Of a stretch of 64,000 bases of DNA, positions 46,851 through 54,349 are shown one piece after another (position 1 is the stretch's first letter; each line of letters starts with the position of its first letter). Location: assembly GCA_004293165.1 (NCBI GenBank), contig RDYL01000002.1:620001-684000 (forward strand). The letters run 5' to 3'. This stretch comes from Flavobacteriia bacterium (GTDB lineage Bacteria; Bacteroidota; Bacteroidia; Flavobacteriales; Flavobacteriaceae). Under the pieces are notes generated by a model that was not told the DNA's origin, made no database searches, and worked only from the letters and a program-made list of their open reading frames with translations. The position numbers and the translations under genes are program-made.

Positions 46851-47324
46851 CTATTCAACAGGATTTCCTTTTGCTGTTGTATAATTTACTTTTAATTGTT
46901 CTATTTTACGTAATTCTAATTTAATATCACTTACTAATCCCATTTTAACTTGTCTGTCAATTTTTAAGGATGCTGTAAGGTATTTTTCATCATCAGAGTT
47001 ACGTTGTGCTCTTTCCGTAATAATGAAATTTTTGATTTCTGAAGGCGAAGCCATTTTATCAGCTAATTGAATACGATCAGTTCCTCCAAGAGTAGCACGA
47101 TATCTTTCACTTGGTTTTCCTGCATATATATACATTACATACTCTTTCTTGTGCAATTTTGCAGTTTGATTAGCTTTTGGTAATGTATTTTCAATTTTTA
47201 AATCAGTATCTTTCATGGTAGTAGCGGTCATGAAGAAGAACAAAAGCATAAATACAATATCTGGTAAAGATGCTGTTGAAATTGCAGGAGTCCCCTCCGT
47301 ATTTTTCTTTTTAAATTTAGACAT
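46851..47324 (-). CDS. ExbD/TolR-type proton-channel subunit (second copy)
   Basis: The 157-residue protein has one N-terminal membrane helix with the conserved proton-path aspartate in SLPDIVFMLLFFFMTATTM (D22). A periplasmic domain of about 110 residues follows. By family precedent it works with ExbB to energise TonB- or Tol-type proteins using the proton gradient. It is the last gene of a four-gene run (ExbB, four-helix protein, ExbD, ExbD) and ends 20 bases before a terminator. The periplasmic domain is of normal length. Confidence 0.93.
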   Translation of the reverse strand: MSKFKKKNTEGTPAISTASLPDIVFMLLFFFMTATTMKDTDLKIENTLPKANQTAKLHKKEYVMYIYAGKPSERYRATLGGTDRIQLADKMASPSEIKNFIITERAQRNSDDEKYLTASLKIDRQVKMGLVSDIKLELRKIEQLKVNYTTAKGNPVE

Positions 47325-47344
47325 ACTTTCTTAATATTATATAA

Positions 47345-47956
47345 TTATTTTTTTGGTTCTGCTTCTGAAAGTCTCATTGGAAACAATTCTTGAATTTTTT
47401 CCACTTTCGGTTTCAAATCCTCTACTAAACCTTCGGTAGCTTTAGAAGCTGGATCATTATAAATGTATTCCATTTCTGTAAAAGTCATACCGTAACGCTT
47501 CTTACATTCTCTATCTCTTAAAAAATTATAAGCAGCTACTAATTCATTTTGTACTGCTATATACGTTTCATAAGTAGTTTGCCCATCATTATTTAATGAA
47601 ATTACCGCATCATCAGGACTATCTGATGAAAGAGCGTCTTTCTTTCCATTACAATAAGCACAAGTTCCTTTACCATTATTTTCAAGAAAATCAATAGCAG
47701 TTTGTCTTAAGTCTTTAATATCAATTAGTTTCTCTTCAACAAGTAACTGATTGTCTTTATTAACTAAAACTGTTAAAATATTTCTTTCATTAATAGGCGG
47801 AACAGGTGGGTTCTCTTCATAACGAGGTAAGAGTCTATTAATTCCTTGATCTACTCCAATAGTGGTAGTAACTAAAAAGAAAATTAAAAGTAAGAATGCA
47901 ATATCTGCCATAGAACCAGCATTCACTTCTGGCGGTGCACCTCTTTTTTTACCCAT
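47345..47956 (-). CDS. ExbD/TolR-type proton-channel subunit with a cysteine-bearing insertion
   Basis: The 203-residue protein has the family's N-terminal helix MADIAFLLLIFFLVTTT with the proton-path aspartate (D18). The periplasmic part is longer than in the neighbouring copy and includes an insertion with a CxxC motif (C99-C102, GTCAYCNGKKD) and a third Cys at 151 (DRECKKRYG). These could form a disulfide or bind a metal; I infer nothing further. It sits between the four-helix gene (6 bases upstream) and the second ExbD gene (20 bases downstream). Confidence 0.92.
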   Translation of the reverse strand: MGKKRGAPPEVNAGSMADIAFLLLIFFLVTTTIGVDQGINRLLPRYEENPPVPPINERNILTVLVNKDNQLLVEEKLIDIKDLRQTAIDFLENNGKGTCAYCNGKKDALSSDSPDDAVISLNNDGQTTYETYIAVQNELVAAYNFLRDRECKKRYGMTFTEMEYIYNDPASKATEGLVEDLKPKVEKIQELFPMRLSEAEPKK

Positions 47957-47962
47957 GATCTA

Positions 47963-48391
47963 TTATCTTTTAAATTTTGAAAAACCAGTCCAACCTAATA
48001 CTGCAACTGAAATAAAAGCAAGAATATAAAATGTATTCAAACTTGTACTAATTAATTTTGAAGAGAATGAAGAAATAACTCCACCGTCTTTTAATTTAAC
48101 TTCAGTGCTATCAGCTAGAATAAATGCTATAACAATAATAGCCGCGAACAATCCTAAAGAAATTAGCGCTCTTTTTAGCTGCTCTTTATGTGTAATTAAA
48201 TTTTTAAATACAAAGTAAATAACAGAAAAGAAAGCAATTGCCATTGCTAAATAGGATACATATATAAAGTAATCTACAATATAAGAATTATTGTCCATCG
48301 AAACTTCCATACCTAATGCAGATACGAATAAAAGTGAGGCAATAATACCAATTATAATTACTACAATTTTTGAAATTTTGTATACGTTCAT
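47963..48391 (-). CDS. Four-helix membrane protein of the ExbB/ExbD cluster
   Basis: The 142-residue protein has four predicted membrane helices: about residues 9-27, 41-62, 77-92 and 119-136. A short soluble loop (STEVKLKDGGVISSFSSKLIST) lies before the last. I recognise no family. Its place between the ExbB gene (20 bases) and the first ExbD gene (6 bases) indicates a joint transcript and possibly a subunit or assembly factor of this motor complex. Confidence 0.8.
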   Translation of the reverse strand: MNVYKISKIVVIIIGIIASLLFVSALGMEVSMDNNSYIVDYFIYVSYLAMAIAFFSVIYFVFKNLITHKEQLKRALISLGLFAAIIVIAFILADSTEVKLKDGGVISSFSSKLISTSLNTFYILAFISVAVLGWTGFSKFKR

Positions 48392-48411
48392 AACAACAAT
48401 TTGTTAATGTA

Positions 48412-49230
48412 TTATTTGTTTAATTTCTCTTTGAAGTAATCTGACAACATATCAACTAAGCTGATAGATGCATCTTCCATATCATTAACGATAGAGTCAA
48501 TTTTAGCTGTAATGTAGTTGTAGAAAACTTGAAGAATCATCGCAACGATTAATCCAAATACAGTTGTTAATAACGCTACTTTAATACCACCAGCTACTAA
48601 TGATGGCTCCATAGATCCTGCAGACTCAATTTGGTCAAATGCAACAATCATACCAATTACTGTTCCTAAGAATCCTAACATCGGTGCAAGAGCGATAAAT
48701 AAAGATACCCAAGAAACGTTTTTCTCTAATTGCCCCATTTGAACACCACCGTAAGCAACGATAGATTTTTCAGCTGATTCTAAACCATGAGAAGAACGCT
48801 CTAAACCTTGATAAAAAATAGATGCAACTGGTCCTGCAGTGTTTTTAGCTACTTCTTTAGCCGCTTCAATACCACCTGAATTTAATGCAGATTCTACCTC
48901 AGCAACGAATTTTTTAGTATTGATAGTAGAAAGATTTAAGTAAATAATTCTTTCAATAGCAATAGCCAAACCAAGAATTAAACACAATAATACTGGAGAC
49001 ATCCAAATTGGATCTCCTTCAATGAAACGTTTTTTCATTGATTGAGTAAATGTAGCTTCTTCAGCTACAGCTTCTTCCGTTGTTGCTGTTGCCTCATCAG
49101 TTGTAGCAGTTGCAGTTGTATCAGCTACTTGTTCTGTAGCAGGAGCTGCTGCTTGAGTTGAATCTTGAGCTTGAACATTTCCAAAAGTCATAAGCCCCGT
49201 GATTGCTAAAATAGAAAATAATCTTTTCAT
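48412..49230 (-). CDS. MotA/TolQ/ExbB-type proton channel with N-terminal signal peptide and acidic linker
   Basis: The 272-residue protein begins with a signal peptide-like stretch (ending NVQAQ). An Ala/Thr/Glu-rich, low-complexity segment of about 40 residues (TATATTDEATATTEEAVAEEA) follows. Then comes the ExbB core with three membrane helices: PVLLCLILGLAIAIERIIYL, the pair around VSWLFSL-type APMLGFLGTVIGMIVAFDQIE, and VALLTTVFGLIVAMILQVFYNYI. The conserved GTVIGMI and the polar Thr of helix 3 are present. The extra N-terminal part resembles that of other Bacteroidetes ExbB proteins. It heads the four-gene run. No TonB gene is in the window. Confidence 0.93.
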   Translation of the reverse strand: MKRLFSILAITGLMTFGNVQAQDSTQAAAPATEQVADTTATATTDEATATTEEAVAEEATFTQSMKKRFIEGDPIWMSPVLLCLILGLAIAIERIIYLNLSTINTKKFVAEVESALNSGGIEAAKEVAKNTAGPVASIFYQGLERSSHGLESAEKSIVAYGGVQMGQLEKNVSWVSLFIALAPMLGFLGTVIGMIVAFDQIESAGSMEPSLVAGGIKVALLTTVFGLIVAMILQVFYNYITAKIDSIVNDMEDASISLVDMLSDYFKEKLNK

Positions 49231-49313
49231 CGCTTTTGTTCTTAAATTTAATTAGTTAATTGGGTTTAAAGATATAAAAATATTTATAAAATTTTAAAAT
49301 TAATATCATTCTG

Positions 49314-49401
49314 CAGAGAGGAAGGGATTCGAACCCTCGATACCCTTGTGGAGTATACACACTTTCCAGGCGTGCGCCTTCGACCACTCGGCCACCTCTC
49401 T
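49314..49401 (-). tRNA. tRNA-Ser (anticodon GGA)
   Basis: An 88-base tRNA on the minus strand. The acceptor stem is AGAGAGG / CCTCTCT, the D arm GCC-GGC, and the anticodon stem CACGC / GTGTG with the loop CTGGAAA, giving anticodon GGA (codons UCC and UCU). A long variable arm, typical of serine tRNAs, is followed by a T arm with TTCGAAT. The discriminator base is G and CCA is not encoded. Confidence 0.95.
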
Positions 49402-49476
49402 ATTGAAACAATACTCGATTTTAAGGGTGCTAAATAACGTAAAAAATCCCATGTATAAAAATTTTAAATGTTATTT

Positions 49477-50508
49477 TTATAACATTTCTCCACGTATAGC
49501 TGTTTCAAATAATGTCTTAAAGCCATCCTTTGATTTTTTTTGCCCTAAAAGATACATTAATTTAGTGATAGCAGCTTCGGTTGTAATGTCTTTTCCAGAG
49601 ATTACACCAATACTTTTTAATTGTGTACTAGTCTCATAATTACCCATTGAAACACTTCCTCCACTACATTGAGTAACATTAATTACATGTATATTATTAC
49701 GAATAGCATCTTCCAATGCTTGAACAAACCATTTTTCGGTAGGTGCATTTCCAGAGCCATAGGTCTCTAAAACTATTCCTTTTAAATTTGGTATAGCAAA
49801 AAATGCAGTTAATACATTTTGATTAATCCCAGGAAAAATTTTTAAAATTGCCACATTATCATCAAAATTGGTATGAACTTTTAACTTTTCACTTCTTTTT
49901 TGCTTTAAGCCAATTTCATTATTTACTTTTAAATGTACCCCAGATTCTGCTAATTCTGGAAAATTTGGAGAGGTAAAAGCATTAAAATGTTCGGCACTTA
50001 TTTTTGTAGTTCTATTACCTCGGTATAATTTATATTCAAAATACAAACATACTTCTTGAATAACTGGTTTGTTTTTTTCTTGAAGCGAGGCTACCTGAAT
50101 TGCCGTAATTAAGTTTTCTTTGGCATCGGTTCTTAAATCGCCAATTGGCAATTGCGAACCTGTAAAAATTACTGGCTTTGATAAATTTTCCAACATAAAA
50201 CTCAATGCAGATGCGCTGTAAGACATTGTATCTGAACCGTGCAAAACCACAAAACCATCAAATTGAGAATAATTTTCCTCAATAATTTTAGCCATTTTTT
50301 GCCAACTGGAAATATTCATGTTCGATGAATCAATAGGCACTTCAAAAGAATAAGTTTCAATTTGACAATCTAACAAGTGAAGTTCTGGAATTCTACTTAA
50401 CAACTCATTAAAATCAAAAGCTATTAAGGCTCCCGTTTCAAAATCTTTTACCATTCCAATGGTACCGCCAGTATAAATTAAGAGTATGTTTGGCTTATGC
50501 GATTTCAT
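49477..50508 (-). CDS. ansA: Type I L-asparaginase
   Basis: The 343-residue cytoplasmic enzyme hydrolyses asparagine to aspartate and ammonia. Seen: the N-terminal nucleophile region LLIYTGGTIGMV (T16 the likely catalytic Thr) and the second Thr site VVLHGSDTMSYSA. In the second site, Ser replaces the Thr of the usual HGTDT. The absence of a signal peptide and the length fit type I. Its start overlaps the acyltransferase gene upstream by 14 bases, so the two are translated from one mRNA. tRNA-Ser lies downstream. Confidence 0.93.
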   Translation of the reverse strand: MKSHKPNILLIYTGGTIGMVKDFETGALIAFDFNELLSRIPELHLLDCQIETYSFEVPIDSSNMNISSWQKMAKIIEENYSQFDGFVVLHGSDTMSYSASALSFMLENLSKPVIFTGSQLPIGDLRTDAKENLITAIQVASLQEKNKPVIQEVCLYFEYKLYRGNRTTKISAEHFNAFTSPNFPELAESGVHLKVNNEIGLKQKRSEKLKVHTNFDDNVAILKIFPGINQNVLTAFFAIPNLKGIVLETYGSGNAPTEKWFVQALEDAIRNNIHVINVTQCSGGSVSMGNYETSTQLKSIGVISGKDITTEAAITKLMYLLGQKKSKDGFKTLFETAIRGEML

Positions 50509-51634
50509 TAGTGTAATTCAATTTATTCACAACCGGATTTGCATACATTGCCAAGAAACCTTCTCTCATCGTTTCATTGTCAGCATCAATTCGCATTTCT
50601 AATCTTCTTTCAAATAATTGACGTTCTTTTTCGTCGTACAAATTAGAAAATCGGGTTGTTTTATATAAAATATCGTAAGCGATGAAATTCGTTGGCCACA
50701 ATTTATAACTCTGAAGTATAGAATCATCAATTACTTGAGCCAAGGCTTGAATTTGCTTGTTATTGTTATCGTTTTCAGCAATAATTTTTTCGTATTCGTT
50801 TTCTAAAACATCTCCAACGTGAATATGAATACGTTTTTTTTGCCCAATAATCCCACTTAATAAAGTTATAAAATCTTCATTTTTTTCTTTTATATACACT
50901 TCGTCTTTAGAAAGCGCTAATAAATGTGGCATTTTTAATGCATCAGTAGGATCATATTCATATGAAATTGAAACAGGAACAATTTTAAGTTTTTTGAAAA
51001 AATTCATAGATTTCGCTTCATCTGATGCCATGGCAATCATTTTTAGCACCCCTTGGTGTGTGGCATCATTTCCGTCTTTTGTTCTTCCTTCGCGTTGGGC
51101 AATCCAAACCGAACGGTTTTCTTTAGACAATAAATGATACATGTATTCAGACATTAACTTAGAACTTTGTAATAATTCTCTTGGCGATAATCCTCTTTGA
51201 ACTAAAAAGTTTCGGTTTAATTTCGAAAGTTTTAAAAGAAAGTCTTTTTGAACCAAATTATCTCCAATAGCTGAAGCCGTCATTACCAATCCATGATCTA
51301 TTAATGAAACATTTAATAACGACGTATCTAAAATGATATCACGGTGGTTAGAAATAAATAAATAGGAAGTATTAGGTTCTAATTTTTCAAAACCAGAAGT
51401 GGTCAAGCCTTCCGAACTTCTTTCTAAAACTCTTTGAATGGATTGATAAACAAAATTAACTTGAAAATCCCTAATGGAATGGGTTCTGATCAATTGCTCT
51501 TTCCAAACTTCATCTTCCATTTCAGGAAAAGTAAAATCCATCATAGCCTTCATCATAGGATGATGCAACAAAGACTTTATAGCTTTGTTTACTTCAGAAT
51601 CATAAAAAGGGCGAATAGCATCGAACTTTGTCAT
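50495..51634 (-). CDS. 1-acyl-sn-glycerol-3-phosphate acyltransferase family protein
   Basis: The 379-residue protein starts at the ATG at 51632-51634 (MTKFDAIRPFYD). The acyltransferase motif I NHRDIILD (HxxxxD) is near residue 95. Motif III-like QREGRTKDGNDATHQG and motif IV-like VPVSISYEYDP follow. It lacks clear membrane helices at the N-terminus and is longer than PlsC, so it may be a PlsB-like or peripheral acyltransferase. The substrate is uncertain. It overlaps the asparaginase gene by 14 bases. Confidence 0.88.
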   Translation of the reverse strand: MTKFDAIRPFYDSEVNKAIKSLLHHPMMKAMMDFTFPEMEDEVWKEQLIRTHSIRDFQVNFVYQSIQRVLERSSEGLTTSGFEKLEPNTSYLFISNHRDIILDTSLLNVSLIDHGLVMTASAIGDNLVQKDFLLKLSKLNRNFLVQRGLSPRELLQSSKLMSEYMYHLLSKENRSVWIAQREGRTKDGNDATHQGVLKMIAMASDEAKSMNFFKKLKIVPVSISYEYDPTDALKMPHLLALSKDEVYIKEKNEDFITLLSGIIGQKKRIHIHVGDVLENEYEKIIAENDNNNKQIQALAQVIDDSILQSYKLWPTNFIAYDILYKTTRFSNLYDEKERQLFERRLEMRIDADNETMREGFLAMYANPVVNKLNYTNEIA

Positions 51635-51695
51635 AGTTAATTTAAAACAATTCACAAAAGAACAAAAATTTTATGAATTGAAGCTTTATTTTAGA

Positions 51696-52475
51696 TTAAA
51701 TTCCAAAAATTTGTTTTGAATTTTGCGTAGTGATTTCTCCTATTTCTTCTATTGGTAATTGATAAATTTCTGACAACTTTTGCGCCACTAAAACGGTATA
51801 ACTACTTTCATTTCGTTTTCCTCTATACGGAACGGGAGCCAAATAAGGTGAGTCTGTTTCTAAAACAATGTGTTTTAACTCAATTTCATTTAAAAATTGG
51901 TCTATTTTTCCGTTTTTGAACGTGGCTACTCCTCCAATTCCTAATTTCATTCCTAACGAAATCGCTCTTTGGGCTTGACCCAAATCACCCGTAAAACAAT
52001 GAAAAATTCCAAATAAATCTGATGCTTTTTCACTTACTAAAACTTCAAAAACTTCGTCAAAAGCATCGCGGCAATGAATGTTGATTCCTAATTTGTACTT
52101 TTTTGCTAATTGAATTTGATATTGAAAAGCATGTTGTTGTTGTTTTAAGAAAGTTTTGTCCCAAAATAAGTCAATTCCGATTTCGCCCACAGCATAAAAT
52201 TTTCTAGAAGACAGTTCTTTTTCAACATGAGCCAATTCTTCCAAATAATCCTCCTTTACATACGTTGGATGTAATCCCATCATTAGAAATACATTTTCAG
52301 GATATTGCTCTTCTAATTCATACATTTTTTGAGTATAATTAGAATCTATTGAGGGTACAAATATTCTTGAAACTCCTGCATTGATAGCTCTTTGCATCAT
52401 TTCATTTCTATCTTCATCAAATTCTTCTGAATATAAGTGGGTGTGTGTATCGGTTAAAATTAGTTTCGGGTTCAA
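51696..52475 (-). CDS. tatD: TatD family hydrolase
   Basis: The 259-residue metal-dependent hydrolase has HTHLY near the N-terminus, EIGIDLFWD, INIHCRDAFDEV, GIFHCFTGD and ETDSPYLAP, the complete metal site of TatD DNases. The family acts in DNA quality control and in D-aminoacyl-tRNA deacylation. There is no ATG in a suitable place: the best start is TTG at 52473-52475 (product MNPKLILTDTHTH), and the DNA just upstream (TTCAAGGTTACGAG) looks like a micro-repeat. An unusual start codon is therefore likely. Confidence 0.93.
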   Translation of the reverse strand: MNPKLILTDTHTHLYSEEFDEDRNEMMQRAINAGVSRIFVPSIDSNYTQKMYELEEQYPENVFLMMGLHPTYVKEDYLEELAHVEKELSSRKFYAVGEIGIDLFWDKTFLKQQQHAFQYQIQLAKKYKLGINIHCRDAFDEVFEVLVSEKASDLFGIFHCFTGDLGQAQRAISLGMKLGIGGVATFKNGKIDQFLNEIELKHIVLETDSPYLAPVPYRGKRNESSYTVLVAQKLSEIYQLPIEEIGEITTQNSKQIFGI

Positions 52476-52572
52476 GGTTACGAGTTTTAAATTATTGAAT
52501 TGTCGTGCAAAGTTATAAAAGTATTAAGATAGATGTATTAAGTATTAAAACTAAAATTTTTACATTTGAATT

Positions 52573-53010
52573 ATGGAAGATTTACAAGATTTTTTAAAAG
52601 GAAAAAAATATAAAAAGATAAAGTTTAAGGTGCTAAAAACCCAACATTTATTAATCAAAGGAAAGATAAATGGCGTTAAAGGGAACTTCATTTTAGATAC
52701 GGGTGCAAGCAATAGTTGTGTAGGATTTGAAAGTATTGTACAGTTCAAATTAGATGCGGAATTTTCAGAAACCAAAGCCGCTGGTGCTGGTGCTACTGGA
52801 ATTGAAACACAATTAGCAAAAAACAACGAAATTCAATTGGGAAGATGGAAAAATAAAAAATTCCACCTAATTATTTTTGACATGAGTCATGTGAATGATG
52901 CACTTCTTCATTATAATACTAATCCCGTTGATGGTATTATTGGTGCCGATATTTTACTAAAAACTAAAGCAATTATTGATTATAGTAATCATTATTTGTA
53001 TTTGAAGTAA
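52573..53010 (+). CDS. Retropepsin-like aspartic protease
   Basis: The 145-residue protein has one copy of the aspartic protease half-site, FILDTGASNSCVG (catalytic D42), the flap-like GAGATGIETQLAKN and the conserved GIIGADILL near the end. This is the single-domain architecture that works as a dimer. It has no signal peptide, so it is likely cytoplasmic or unconventional in location. Similar small proteins are found across Bacteroidetes; their substrates are unknown. It is divergent from tatD. Confidence 0.88.
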   Translation: MEDLQDFLKGKKYKKIKFKVLKTQHLLIKGKINGVKGNFILDTGASNSCVGFESIVQFKLDAEFSETKAAGAGATGIETQLAKNNEIQLGRWKNKKFHLIIFDMSHVNDALLHYNTNPVDGIIGADILLKTKAIIDYSNHYLYLK

Positions 53011-53016
53011 AAATAA

Positions 53017-53039
53017 AAATCCCTCACTAGGAGGGATTT
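53017..53039. terminator. Bidirectional terminator between the protease and lipoprotein genes
   Basis: A 9-bp stem AAATCCCTC / GAGGGATTT with an ACTAG loop lies between two convergent stop codons (53010 and 53059). Confidence 0.85.
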
Positions 53040-53058
53040 AGATATTATTTTTGAAATA

Positions 53059-54207
53059 TTACAAACCAGTTGTCCAGCCAGTTGTCCATGTTGGAGTTGA
53101 TCCGCTATTACCTGCACCTGTGTTTGAACCTACTGTTAAATAAGTTGTATTTGTTCCAGCGTATTCAGAATTTGTAGTAATTGAAGCGCCAAAATAAATA
53201 GGGTTAAAAGTAATAAATCCACTATCTACATTTAAATTAGAATTTGGGTCAACACCTACTGCATTGATTTTTAAACCTTTTGTAAAACCATCAATATAAA
53301 TATTTTGGCAATTCCATTTTCCAGCACCTTCTTTCAAGAACATTCCGTGTTCTGTACCTGCTAAAGCACCTTTAAGAATTGTAAAGTTTTTTAATGTAGT
53401 ATTAGTAGTTGGTGTTGCAGCACCATTGTCACCATTGTTAGACCCTTCAACACCAGCCTTTGCAACATCTTTAATAAATACATTTTCTAAAGTTCCTGAA
53501 TATCCATCAGCAAAGTCAACGGCATCATCTTCACTGTGTAAAGCGATTAGGTATTTACCATTTACTGATCCACCAAAAAATTCAATTCCGTCATCACCAC
53601 TTTTAAAAGCTTGGATATATTCGAATACAGTTCCACTACCTACACCAAATAATGATACACCATTAAATTCTTTTGTTGCATTAAATGCAGCTCCTGTGTA
53701 TTCTACTCTTAAATAACGTATAACTCCTGAGCTATCTGTATTTTCAGTTCCACCATAAGTTAAATCACCCACTTCAGAAGTTGCAGTTTGTCCAGTTGAA
53801 CCACCTTTATTTGTATTTGCTCTACCACAAATTACTAATCCTCCCCAGTCACCAGTTGCTTTTACAGGTTTTCCACTTGTCATTATTACAGGATTTGTAG
53901 AAGTTCCGTTTACATATAATAAACCATCTTGTGCAATTGCAATATAACAAGCCGTTCCACCACTTGCCTCAATTCTTGTTCCTGCAGGAATAGTTAAAGT
54001 ACCACCACCTCTTACAATAAAAGAACCAGTTAAATTATAAACTTGTGTTGGGTCTAAAGTTGCAGATTGACCTGATAATAATTCACCTTTAAAATCTGCT
54101 GGATTGATAGTAATAGAGTTGTTGTTGTCATTTGAATCTTCGTCTCTTGAACAAGAGGTGAAAGTTAAAACAGCTATTGATAAAGCTGATAATAATAAAT
54201 TTTTCAT
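53059..54207 (-). CDS. Probable surface lipoprotein, beta-helix-like, partner of the TonB receptor
   Basis: The 382-residue protein has a lipoprotein signal peptide with Cys at residue 19 (VLTFTSCSRDED). The acidic residues right after the Cys (SRDED) match the lipoprotein export signal known from Bacteroidetes, so surface exposure is likely. The rest is Gly-, Asn- and Thr-rich with repeated short strands (GGSVNGKYLIALHSEDDAVDFADGY, DGIEFFGGSV), suggestive of a right-handed beta helix. No enzyme motif is seen. It lies 142 bases after the TonB receptor gene on the same strand, with a terminator hairpin and its own -7 box between them. I infer a substrate-capture partner. Confidence 0.78.
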   Translation of the reverse strand: MKNLLLSALSIAVLTFTSCSRDEDSNDNNNSITINPADFKGELLSGQSATLDPTQVYNLTGSFIVRGGGTLTIPAGTRIEASGGTACYIAIAQDGLLYVNGTSTNPVIMTSGKPVKATGDWGGLVICGRANTNKGGSTGQTATSEVGDLTYGGTENTDSSGVIRYLRVEYTGAAFNATKEFNGVSLFGVGSGTVFEYIQAFKSGDDGIEFFGGSVNGKYLIALHSEDDAVDFADGYSGTLENVFIKDVAKAGVEGSNNGDNGAATPTTNTTLKNFTILKGALAGTEHGMFLKEGAGKWNCQNIYIDGFTKGLKINAVGVDPNSNLNVDSGFITFNPIYFGASITTNSEYAGTNTTYLTVGSNTGAGNSGSTPTWTTGWTTGL

Positions 54208-54233
54208 TTTGTGTGTTATTTAATTTGTTTTTA

Positions 54234-54241
54234 CAAAGCTA
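54234..54241 (-). promoter_or_regulatory. -7 promoter element of the lipoprotein gene
   Basis: The minus strand reads TAGCTTTG, a perfect TAnnTTTG match, 27 bases before the lipoprotein ATG. It implies transcription independent of the receptor gene. No TTG is seen at -33. Confidence 0.5.
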
Positions 54242-54294
54242 GTAGTACTTGATTATTTAGTGATTATCTAAATGTTATTAATATATTAAAAATA

Positions 54295-54325
54295 ATTAGG
54301 CGGATTTTATTAAAATCCGCCTAAT
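54295..54325 (-). terminator. Perfect palindrome between receptor and lipoprotein genes
   Basis: ATTAGGCGGATTTTA and its exact reverse complement surround a single central T. A hairpin with about 13 bp is followed on the minus strand by a T-run. It acts as a terminator or partial attenuator after the receptor stop at 54350. Confidence 0.85.
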
Positions 54326-54349
54326 ATTTATTTAATGTTAATTAATTGT

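Noticed and set aside
49346..49639. Open frame across the tRNA-Ser gene
   Set aside because: It overlaps a well-supported tRNA and the asparaginase gene and has no coding features.
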